A stretch of 6,893 bases of DNA from an uncultured Ruminococcus sp. (GTDB taxonomy: Bacteria; Bacillota; Clostridia; Oscillospirales; Acutalibacteraceae), in NCBI GenBank assembly GCA_902802975.1, contig CADCOF010000013.1, positions 1-6,893 of the forward strand, read 5' to 3'. A program made the translations under genes and the position numbers. The notes under the pieces were generated by a model. The model did not search any database, was not told the origin of the DNA, and saw only the letters and a list, made by a program, of their open reading frames with translations. Below, in pieces: positions 1 through 5,459 of the stretch. Each line of letters opens with the position of its first letter. Within the stretch, counting starts at the first letter, position 1.

Positions 1-260
1 AACTGTTCGTCATTTTGTACAAATTGATTTAATTTGTATTATTGTGATAACCAAACTTCTATCGGTCGCCATGCGGCGGCGTGTCACCGCTGACAATTCC
101 GGCAGCGTAAAGTAACCAAAAACGCCTTGGGATTTAGTGTCTACAATCCCGCCTTTGTCTTCTGCGGAGCCGAGTCACCGCCAGTTTTAGATTGATAGTG
201 CAACTTTCTTATGAGTAGGGCGCGGGTTTTATGGCTTGGATTTGCATACAGTTTGAGCGC
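1..260. other. Non-coding stretch downstream of fabG, possible degenerate element
   Basis: I see no credible gene here on either strand. On the minus strand one frame can be read for a while through about 60-180, but it carries stop codons and has no start or ribosome binding site, so it looks like decayed or non-coding sequence. Small dyads are visible: ACAAATT/AATTTGT at 19-37, GCGGCG/CACCGC at 76-90 (six pairs including one wobble when read as minus-strand RNA), and GGGATT/AATCCC at 129-150. None is followed by a T-run in either direction, so no intrinsic terminator for the fab operon is evident. The text around 110-150 has the look of a dispersed intergenic element, but I cannot name a family. 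Confidence 0.45.
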
Positions 261-368
261 GAACTGCCTGCGGGTGCATACCCGCGCGAACTGCCTGCGG
301 GTGCATACCCGCGCGAACTGCCTGCAGGTGCATACCCGCACGAACTGTCTGCAGGCGCATGCCCGCTA
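261..368 (-). repeat. Four tandem 27-bp hairpin repeats ending in the fabG stop codon
   Basis: Four head-to-tail 27-bp units run at 261-287, 288-314, 315-341 and 342-368, each beginning GAACTG. Units 1 and 2 are identical. Unit 3 differs at two positions and unit 4 at several. Each holds a 6-bp stem with a 4-nt loop, GCGGGT-GCAT-ACCCGC in units 1 and 2. In unit 4 the T-A closing pair is replaced by C-G. In units 3 and 4 a one-sided change leaves a G-U pair only if the RNA is minus-strand, the direction of fab transcription. The stop codon TAG of fabG (368-366) lies at the edge of unit 4, so the transcript enters four hairpins directly after translation ends. There is no U-tract. 27 is divisible by three, which creates spurious open frames through the array. 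Confidence 0.93.
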
Positions 369-1118
369 CATGGCCATGCCGCCGTCTACGCGAATGACTT
401 CGCCGGTGATGTAGGATGAATCATCGGAGCAGAGGAAAGCGATTGCGTTTGCAACGTCCTGTGCCGTGCCGCCCTTTTTCATGGGGATAGCTCCAGTGAA
501 TTGTTCCTTCACTTTGTCACTGAGTGAATTCGTCATGTCTGTCATGATGAATCCGGGTGCCACTGCGTTGACGGTAATGCCTCTGCCGGCGAGTTCCTTA
601 GCAGCGGATTTTGTCAAGCCGATAACGCCCGCCTTAGACGCGGAATAGTTCGCCTGTCCGGCGTTTCCCATAATTCCCACCACAGACGAAACATTCACAA
701 TCTTGCCGCTTCTTTTGCGCATGAAATGTGTGTACAAATGTTTCATCATGTTAAACGTGCCTTTGAGGTTTACGTTTATTACTGCATCGAAATCCTCTTC
801 ACTGAGCTTGAGCATAAGCTTGTCGCGTACAATGCCTGCATTGTTCACAAGAATATCAACGCCGCCGAAATCCTCAATGATCTTGTCGGCTGTTTGCTTC
901 GACATCTCGAAGTCGGATACATCGCATTTGTAAAAAGCTGTTTTTATACCAAAATCATCCTGCAGTTTTTTCGCTGCTTCTGCGCCCGCGTCTTCGGCAC
1001 AGTAGTCAATAATTGCAATGGCTGCGCCGCATGATGCCAGTTTCGATGCAACGGCGTAACCGATACCTCTTGCTGCACCTGTCACAATCGCAGTTTTATT
1101 TGTAAGATCATAACTCAT
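366..1118 (-). CDS. fabG: 3-oxoacyl-ACP reductase FabG
   Basis: FabG is the cytosolic NADPH-dependent enzyme that reduces 3-ketoacyl-ACP to 3-hydroxyacyl-ACP in each round of type II fatty-acid elongation. The 250-residue product has the usual length and a short-chain dehydrogenase Rossmann fold. The nucleotide-binding motif TGAARGIG is at residues 13-20 and NNAG at 92-95. The catalytic set is Asn117, Ser145, Tyr158 and Lys162 in the YSASK context. The C-terminal end is YITGEVIRVDGGMAM, close to bona fide FabG rather than generic dehydrogenases. The ATG is preceded 7 nt away by GGGAGA (1125-1130), which directly adjoins the fabD stop codon, so the two genes are probably coupled. The stop codon TAG lies at the edge of a hairpin repeat array. 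fabF, which often follows in clostridial clusters, is absent below. Confidence 0.96.
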   Translation of the reverse strand: MSYDLTNKTAIVTGAARGIGYAVASKLASCGAAIAIIDYCAEDAGAEAAKKLQDDFGIKTAFYKCDVSDFEMSKQTADKIIEDFGGVDILVNNAGIVRDKLMLKLSEEDFDAVINVNLKGTFNMMKHLYTHFMRKRSGKIVNVSSVVGIMGNAGQANYSASKAGVIGLTKSAAKELAGRGITVNAVAPGFIMTDMTNSLSDKVKEQFTGAIPMKKGGTAQDVANAIAFLCSDDSSYITGEVIRVDGGMAM

Positions 1119-1130
1119 GATAATTCTCCC

Positions 1131-2033
1131 TTAAAGGTCAAGCGCGTCGAGCGTTGACTTGTCTTCAACATTATATACCTTAACGTCGGCGTTGATCTTT
1201 TTGATCAGTCCACACAGCGTTTTTCCGGGACCTACTTCAACAAACGTGTCTACACCTTCGTTTATAAGATTTTCAACTATCGTCTGCCATCTTACCGGAT
1301 TTTCTGTCTGCGCTGTGAGCAACGCTTTAAAATCGCCTTCGTAAGGTTTTGCCGTGTAGTTGCTGTATATAGGAATTGTGGGAGTGCCAAATTCAACATC
1401 TTTCAAATACTCCGCAAGTCCTACAGCCGCGCTGTGCATGAACGGCGAGTGGAACGCACCGCTTACAGCAAGCTTTACACCTCTGCCTTTTTCGGCTTTT
1501 GCGGCGTCCGCTACTTTGTCGGCATTTTCGGGAGTGGTAGCAACTACCGTCTGCGCCGGTCCATTGTAATTAACGGGGTACGTGTCTTCAAATCGTGACG
1601 CTATTTCCTCGACCTTTTCAGGTGGAAGTTTTACAACAGCTACCATTGTGCCCGCTTTTTCTTCGGACGCTTTATCCATCAGCTGTGCCCTTTTGTTTAC
1701 AAGCTTGAATGCGTCCTCGTATGACAATACATTGGAAAATGCAAGAGCCGCTATTTCTCCGAGCGAAAAGCCCGCGATATAATCAGGTGTGACGCCCTTT
1801 TCAGCTGCTGCTGCCGCCGCCGCAAGATCGACCGCCATAACGCAGGGCTGTGTGTTGCACGTTCTCGAGAGAGTTTCTTTATCTCCCGTAAAACATAATT
1901 CGGACGTGTCTGCGCGAACTGAATCTGCCGCCGCAAAAACTTTGGCTGCAGCGGGGGATATATCGCAAAGTTCCTTGCCCATGCCCGTGTACTGCGCGCC
2001 CTGACCTGAAAAAACAAACGCTATTTTACCCAT
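1131..2033 (-). CDS. fabD: Malonyl-CoA:ACP transacylase FabD
   Basis: FabD moves malonyl groups from coenzyme A to acyl carrier protein, giving the extender unit for FabH and the elongating synthase. The 300-residue protein has the family length and motifs: FSGQGAQ at about 8-14, the nucleophile elbow GFSLGE with Ser90, Arg115 for the malonyl carboxylate, a substrate-loop segment NYNGPAQ near 155-161, catalytic His195 in GAFHSPFM, and VGPGKTL near the C-terminus. The elbow usually reads GHSLGE; here Phe89 replaces His. The nucleophile is intact, so I expect activity. A run of alanines (71-77) is unremarkable. The ATG overlaps the end of fabK by 13 nt and has AGGAG seven bases upstream. fabG follows after 12 nt. 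Confidence 0.95.
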   Translation of the reverse strand: MGKIAFVFSGQGAQYTGMGKELCDISPAAAKVFAAADSVRADTSELCFTGDKETLSRTCNTQPCVMAVDLAAAAAAAEKGVTPDYIAGFSLGEIAALAFSNVLSYEDAFKLVNKRAQLMDKASEEKAGTMVAVVKLPPEKVEEIASRFEDTYPVNYNGPAQTVVATTPENADKVADAAKAEKGRGVKLAVSGAFHSPFMHSAAVGLAEYLKDVEFGTPTIPIYSNYTAKPYEGDFKALLTAQTENPVRWQTIVENLINEGVDTFVEVGPGKTLCGLIKKINADVKVYNVEDKSTLDALDL

Positions 2034-2971
2034 TTTGCCGCTCCTTCCAAAATCTCCTCTGCCTGTGAAAATATCTCCTCGATGATCTCGGCAGCGGGCT
2101 GTTCTTTGTTTACCATACCTGAAATCTGCCCTGCGAGCAGACAGCCGTTCTTAGCGTCGCCCTCTACTGCCGCTTTGCGCAAAGCACCGATTCCCAAGTT
2201 TGCAACGCTTTCCGCAGTGGCGTCCGGCGCATATTCCTCTTTGAGAAAATTACGAGTAAACGTGTTTTTGATGCTTCTACAAGTGTTCCCGCCAAAACGG
2301 CGTCCTGTGGTTGTTGTCGAAATATCATTGGCTTTCAGAACAGCGTCCTTGTAGTTCCGGTGAACGCCGCATTCGTTAGCCACAAGGAAACGTGTGCCCA
2401 ACTGCACGCCGCATGCGCCAAGCATGAACGACGCCGCAACGCCGCGTCCGTCTGCAATGCCGCCTGCCGCAATAATGGGTATGTTCACAGCGTCAACTAC
2501 CTGCGGAACTAGAGCCATTGTCGTAAGTTCGCCAATGTGACCTCCGGACTCCTGCCCTTCAGCCACAACAGCTGCCGCGCCGCAGCGTTCCATTTTTTTC
2601 GCCATTGCAACCGACGCAATGACCGGGATAACGATTATTCCCGCCTCGTGCCACATATCCATGTATTTTGCGGGGCTGCCTGCACCTGTGGTCACTACTT
2701 TTATTTTCTCCTCGGCCACTACCGCTGCCACTTCATCGGCATGGGGGCTTTGAAGCATAATGTTTACGCCGAAAGGCTTGTCGGTGAGCGAACGCGCTGT
2801 TGCTATTTGTTCACGAAGATAATCGCTGCCCGAATTCATAGCCGAAATAATGCCCAGACCGCCGCCGTTAGATACGGCTGCCGCCAAACGACCGTCGGCG
2901 ATCCATGCCATTCCGCCTTGAAATATCGGATATTTTATTCCGATCAGATCACATATCGAGGAATTAATCAT
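2021..2971 (-). CDS. fabK: Enoyl-ACP reductase II FabK (FMN flavoprotein)
   Basis: FabK is the FMN- and NAD(P)H-dependent enzyme that reduces trans-2-enoyl-ACP, the last step of each elongation cycle, and is the triclosan-tolerant alternative to FabI. The 316-residue protein is a TIM-barrel flavoprotein of the nitronate monooxygenase/FabK superfamily. Visible motifs are QGGMAWIA at 18-25, GGGLGIIS at 36-43, TTGAGSP at 94-100, EGQESGGHIG at 138-147 with the conserved His145, IIAAGGIADGRG at 165-176 and QLGTRF at 189-194. The segment TGRRFGGNTCRSIKN is less typical than the usual TGRxTGxPVRxLKN. Sequence alone does not fully separate FabK from nitronate monooxygenase, but its place between acpP and fabD decides for FabK. 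AGAGGT lies seven bases before the ATG. The 3' end overlaps fabD. Confidence 0.93.
   Translation of the reverse strand: MINSSICDLIGIKYPIFQGGMAWIADGRLAAAVSNGGGLGIISAMNSGSDYLREQIATARSLTDKPFGVNIMLQSPHADEVAAVVAEEKIKVVTTGAGSPAKYMDMWHEAGIIVIPVIASVAMAKKMERCGAAAVVAEGQESGGHIGELTTMALVPQVVDAVNIPIIAAGGIADGRGVAASFMLGACGVQLGTRFLVANECGVHRNYKDAVLKANDISTTTTGRRFGGNTCRSIKNTFTRNFLKEEYAPDATAESVANLGIGALRKAAVEGDAKNGCLLAGQISGMVNKEQPAAEIIEEIFSQAEEILEGAAKWVK
2041..2048 (-). promoter_or_regulatory. fabD ribosome binding site inside fabK
   Basis: Minus-strand GGAAGGAG lies within the last codons of fabK, seven bases before the fabD ATG at 2033. It fixes that start and indicates translational coupling across the 13-nt overlap. 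Confidence 0.85.
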
Positions 2972-2996
2972 ATTTCATACCTCTTTCATTTTATAT

Positions 2997-3037
2997 ATTA
3001 TATATATTATACTGTTTTGTATCATTTGCATTGACAA
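2997..3037 (-). promoter_or_regulatory. Possible weak promoter before fabK
   Basis: A perfect minus-strand TATAAT occupies 3011-3006 and a second lies at 3002-2997, inside a TA-only stretch. The best -35 candidate is TTGTCA at 3037-3032, but the spacer of 20 is longer than the preferred 17. A start near 2999 would give a leader of about 28 nt with the AGAGGT binding site correctly placed. The AT-rich tract alone could produce TATAAT by chance, so this is tentative. fabK could instead be read through from acpP. Confidence 0.35.
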
Positions 3038-3082
3038 CTCTGAAAGCCTGCCGATGATATCAGCGAGTTTTCAGAATTGTCA
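3032..3082 (-). repeat. Large dyad (14-bp arms) in the acpP-fabK gap
   Basis: The arms TGACAACTCTGAAA (3032-3045) and TTTCAGAATTGTCA (3069-3082) are complementary except for one position, and that position is a U-G pair only in minus-strand RNA. An inner helix GCUGAU/AUCGGC with a 3-nt loop extends the fold, so the minus transcript can form one long hairpin of about 51 nt. No U-tract follows, so it is not a standard terminator. The lower arm contains the candidate -35 of fabK. It could be an RNA processing or stability element between acpP and fabK, or a small inverted-repeat element. I do not recognise a riboswitch class. Confidence 0.75.
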
Positions 3083-3096
3083 GAAAAACGAAAGTC

Positions 3097-3178
3097 AATT
3101 CGCAATGCGTAATGTACGGCTAATTACTCAATTCGATTTTTCACAAATAATTACGCATTACGCATTACGAATTCCTAA
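3097..3178. repeat. Inverted heptamer repeat downstream of acpP
   Basis: The left arm 3097-3114 is built of 7-bp units AATTCGC, AATGCGT, AATG. The right arm 3156-3173 is its reverse complement with one mismatch in 18. Read on the plus strand the right side is the tandem TTACGCA, TTACGCA, TTACGAA (3151-3171), then TTCCTAA. The two arms enclose 41 nt of AT-rich sequence. It lies between the acpP stop (3187) and the fabK leader, so minus-strand RNA could fold a long hairpin after acpP. A few bases beyond the second arm the RNA reads GACTTTCGTTTTTC, which is only weakly terminator-like. The same 7-bp family recurs near 4541 and 6855. Confidence 0.85.
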
Positions 3179-3186
3179 TTATTATC

Positions 3187-3408
3187 TTAGCCCACCTTTT
3201 TCTCAACGGCAGCAACGAGGTCTGCAACAGTCTTCATGGAAGGATCAGCTTCAAACTCGATGCCGAACTCGTCCTCAATGTCCATTGCAATCTCTGTGAT
3301 GTCGAGTGAATCAATGCTGAGATCCTCAAACTGTGTGTCGGGCTTGATCTCTGTTACATCGCAGTCAATCTTGTCCGCAATCATTTGTGCAATTTTTTCA
3401 AATGCCAT
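3187..3408 (-). CDS. acpP: Acyl carrier protein AcpP
   Basis: This is the small acidic carrier that shuttles growing acyl chains among the fatty-acid synthesis enzymes and to acyltransferases. The 73-residue product has the single-domain four-helix form. The 4'-phosphopantetheine attachment motif is DSLD with Ser34, followed by the acidic recognition helix (DITEIAMDIEDEF) that docks on Fab partners. The ATG at 3408 is preceded eight bases away by AAGGAG (3417-3422). It lies between fabH and fabK, with gaps of 152 and 215 nt on either side. It has its own promoter upstream and structured repeats downstream. This fits the need for carrier protein in excess over the enzymes. No phosphopantetheinyl transferase gene is present in the window. 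Confidence 0.97.
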   Translation of the reverse strand: MAFEKIAQMIADKIDCDVTEIKPDTQFEDLSIDSLDITEIAMDIEDEFGIEFEADPSMKTVADLVAAVEKKVG

Positions 3409-3462
3409 GGTTAAAACTCCTTTTTATTTGTGTTGATAACGGCATATTCGCCGCATATTTAT

Positions 3463-3491
3463 ATATTAACAGCAAACAGAATTTATTTCAA
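3463..3491 (-). promoter_or_regulatory. Sigma-A type promoter for acpP
   Basis: On the minus strand TTGAAA (3491-3486) is separated by exactly 17 nt from TAATAT (3468-3463). A TG dinucleotide one base before the -10 gives an extended -10 (TGTTAATAT). Initiation would fall near 3456, leaving a leader of about 48 nt before the acpP ATG. It is the best promoter in the window and lets acpP, and perhaps fabK-fabD-fabG, be expressed apart from fabH. The call is by inspection only. Confidence 0.7.
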
Positions 3492-3560
3492 GTCCGTTTC
3501 TGTTAATTTTTTCCGGGAATTATCATCGGGCAGCATATTGAATATTATGCGCCGGTTTTC

Positions 3561-4517
3561 TTACCATTCTACTATTACTGCGCCGCTCGAAAGACCGCCG
3601 CCAAAAGCAGTGAAAAGAATCTTCTGACCTCTTGTTAAAAGACCTTTTTTGTTCATTTCATCGAGTGCTATCGGAATGCTTGCACCCGATACGTTTCCGA
3701 ATTCTTCAATGTTTATGTACCATTTTTCACGGTCAATGCCTGTTTTCGGCTGCGCAAAATCGATAATGCGCTTGTTTGCCTGATGGGGGATAACTACGGC
3801 GATGTCCTCTGCTGCAAGCCCTGTTTTGTCAAAAAGCTCCTTAACGTCGTGAGTGATCGAGTTAACGGCGAACTTAAACGTTGCCTGTCCGTTCATGAAC
3901 AGGAACGGCTTCTTCTCCTCGACTTTATAGAACGGAGAAATTCCGTCATGCATAGGAATATTGATAACATCGTCGCCGCCCTTTGTGTGTATAACGGAAT
4001 CATAGAATCCGTCTTCACATGCCTCAAGAACTACGCCCGCTGCACCGTCGCCGAAAATAACGCACGTACTGCGGTCTGTCCAGTCGAGAAGCTTGCTCAT
4101 TCTGTCGGAGCAGACAACGAGAACCTTCTTTGCACGCTTTCTTTCGATGTAACCTATTGCCGTTTCAAGAGCAAACAGGAAGCCTGCACATGCTGCGCTC
4201 ACGTCAAACGACATACAGTCTGCGCCGATTCTGTTTTCGATCATGCACGCTAAACTAGGCGACGCTGCATCGGCAGATATTGTAGCAGCTACGATAAGAT
4301 CAATCTCGTCTGCTGTTACGCCTGCGTCTTCCATCGCCTTTACAGCTGCTTTATGACCCATATCAAGAGTTGTGTCATTTACGCTGATATGACGCTGTTT
4401 TATACCTACGCGTTTTGATATCCACTCGTCCGATGTTTCTACGATTTTTGCCAGATCGTCATTAGTAACGATGTTGTCGGGCACATAGCTGCCCGTGCCT
4501 ATTATTCTGAAATTCAT
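3561..4517 (-). CDS. fabH: Beta-ketoacyl-ACP synthase III FabH
   Basis: FabH condenses an acyl-CoA primer with malonyl-ACP to begin fatty-acid synthesis, and its primer choice sets straight or branched chains. With the start chosen here the product is 318 residues, the family norm. The N-terminus MNFRIIGTGSYVPDNIVTN is the standard FabH opening, and DEWISKRVGIKQR follows at 30-42. The catalytic triad is Cys110 in DVSAACAGF, His245 in IPHQANKRII and Asn275 in FGNVSGASIP. DRSTCVIFGDGAAG at 148-161 and the closing FTAFGGGLSSGAV are typical. An upstream in-frame TTG at 4556 would add 13 residues, but that stretch derives from a heptamer repeat, whereas the ATG at 4517 has GGGAGA seven bases upstream. 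fabH opens the fab block. No MarR/FabT-type regulator gene sits beside it. Confidence 0.96.
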   Translation of the reverse strand: MNFRIIGTGSYVPDNIVTNDDLAKIVETSDEWISKRVGIKQRHISVNDTTLDMGHKAAVKAMEDAGVTADEIDLIVAATISADAASPSLACMIENRIGADCMSFDVSAACAGFLFALETAIGYIERKRAKKVLVVCSDRMSKLLDWTDRSTCVIFGDGAAGVVLEACEDGFYDSVIHTKGGDDVINIPMHDGISPFYKVEEKKPFLFMNGQATFKFAVNSITHDVKELFDKTGLAAEDIAVVIPHQANKRIIDFAQPKTGIDREKWYINIEEFGNVSGASIPIALDEMNKKGLLTRGQKILFTAFGGGLSSGAVIVEW

Positions 4518-4524
4518 ATTACTA

Positions 4525-4530
4525 TCTCCC
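4525..4530 (-). promoter_or_regulatory. fabH ribosome binding site (decides the start)
   Basis: Minus-strand GGGAGA lies seven bases before the ATG at 4517, matching the spacing and sequence of the fabG site. This supports the shorter FabH over the TTG-initiated version from 4556. Confidence 0.8.
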
Positions 4531-4540
4531 GTGATTTGCA

Positions 4541-4561
4541 TTTGCGCAGTGCGCAATGAGT
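4541..4561. repeat. Diverged heptamer repeat upstream of fabH
   Basis: Three 7-bp units can be read on the plus strand: TTTGCGC, AGTGCGC, AATGAGT. They resemble the AATGCGC/AATGCGT units at 3097-3178 and 6855-6889. The block lies 11 bases upstream of the fabH binding site, so it would be in the fabH leader. It is short and could be chance, but the phase of seven and the shared core GCGC argue for a worn copy. Confidence 0.5.
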
Positions 4562-4595
4562 TTATATTTTATTAGTACCTTTTTTTTGCATAAAG

Positions 4596-4605
4596 TTACA
4601 TGTAA
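4596..4605. promoter_or_regulatory. Palindrome TTACATGTAA in the rsmI-fabH gap
   Basis: A perfect 10-bp palindrome sits about 80 bases before the fabH ATG in an AT-rich gap. Nearby at 4572-4579 is TTAGTACC, which resembles one half of a FapR operator as I remember it, without a matching second half. A regulator site upstream of the fab block is plausible but not shown. I could not find a convincing -35/-10 pair in this gap, so fabH may be read through from rsmI. Confidence 0.25.
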
Positions 4606-4625
4606 TTCTAATAATTTGAAAAAAT

Positions 4626-5459
4626 TTATTTTTTCCCGCGTACAAGCTCTTTGTAAATATCGTTTTTCTTGAAACCGGAGCTTTTTGCAGCGAGTTTTGC
4701 CGCGTCGGTGGGGGAGTGACCTTTGTTCAAAAAATCTTCGGCAAGTATAACAGCTTCGTCAAACGTCATGTCGTTTTTTTCTTCCTCTGTTTTGCCTTCG
4801 ATTATAAGAACGATTTCGCCTTTCAGTCCGCCGTCTGCGTAATCTGTCGATGCCTGTTTCAGCGTGGTGCGTATCACCTCTTCGTGAATTTTCGTAAGTT
4901 CTCTTACTATCGATAAACGTCTGTCGCCGAATGCCTCGTATAAGTCTGCAAGCGTATTCGGCAGCTTGTGCGGGGCTTCATAGAAGATCATAGTTCGTCT
5001 TTCGTCAATCAGGCTGTCGAGATGCTCTCTTCGGCTTTTTCTGTTTACGCTCAAAAAACCCTCAAACGTAAATCTCCCTGTCGGAAGTCCGGATATAGCC
5101 AACGCCGTAATTGCCGCACTTGCGCCCGGTACAGCCGCTACGGTAATGCCCAGCTCCGCGCACTGCTTGACCAAAAGCTCGCCCGGATCGGAAATACACG
5201 GCATTCCCGCGTCAGTCACTATGGCGCAGTTCTCTCCCGCGGTGATTCTGGCACATATCACGTCGCCTCTTTCAAGCTTGTTGTGTTCGTAGTAGCTGAC
5301 TAACGGCTTTTTTATCCCGAAATGGTTGAGCAGCTTGAGTGTAACTCGCGTATCCTCAGCAGCAATAAAATCCACTTCTTCAAGCGTTTTGACCGCGCGC
5401 GGGGACAGATCGCCCAAATTTCCGATCGGTGTTCCGACAACATAAAGCGTACCGCTCAT
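4626..5459 (-). CDS. rsmI: 16S rRNA 2'-O-ribose C1402 methyltransferase RsmI
   Basis: RsmI uses S-adenosylmethionine to methylate the 2'-hydroxyl of C1402 in the decoding centre of 16S rRNA and acts on the assembled small subunit. The 277-residue protein is a tetrapyrrole-methylase-fold enzyme of normal length. Motifs in order are LYVVGTPIGNLGDLSPRA at 5-22, AEDTR at 34-38, SYYEHN at 55-60, VTDAGMPCISDPG at 81-93, VPGASA at 110-115, FEGFL, FYEAPHKL, RELTKIHEE and GEIVLIIEG. A basic C-terminal tail with a predicted helical region follows. The ATG overlaps the TGA of the preceding methyltransferase gene (ATGA), and AAGGAGG lies seven bases upstream. In Bacillus, rsmI (yabC) lies downstream of the TrmN6-like yabB; the same pairing here supports both names. 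The small yazA found between them in Bacillus is missing. Confidence 0.96.
   Translation of the reverse strand: MSGTLYVVGTPIGNLGDLSPRAVKTLEEVDFIAAEDTRVTLKLLNHFGIKKPLVSYYEHNKLERGDVICARITAGENCAIVTDAGMPCISDPGELLVKQCAELGITVAAVPGASAAITALAISGLPTGRFTFEGFLSVNRKSRREHLDSLIDERRTMIFYEAPHKLPNTLADLYEAFGDRRLSIVRELTKIHEEVIRTTLKQASTDYADGGLKGEIVLIIEGKTEEEKNDMTFDEAVILAEDFLNKGHSPTDAAKLAAKSSGFKKNDIYKELVRGKK

Noticed and set aside
261..368. CRISPR array
   Set aside because: The 27-bp units are directly contiguous with no spacers between them, so this is a plain tandem repeat.
141..419. Open frames on both strands through the 27-bp array (nine-residue periodic peptides)
   Set aside because: A 27-bp period keeps any frame open, and no ribosome binding site or plausible start supports translation. 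They are by-products of the repeat.
2537..3034. Plus-strand frame of 165 codons antisense to fabK
   Set aside because: It mirrors fabK, has no recognisable domain and has an atypical cysteine- and histidine-rich composition. It is a shadow of the real gene.
3032..3173. Intrinsic terminators or a known riboswitch between acpP and fabK
   Set aside because: Neither dyad is GC-rich with a following U-run, and I see no conserved riboswitch core. They are reported only as dyads.
4518..4556. N-terminal extension of FabH from a TTG codon
   Set aside because: The added residues derive from a heptamer repeat, the family begins at MNFRIIG, and GGGAGA is correctly spaced only for the ATG at 4517.
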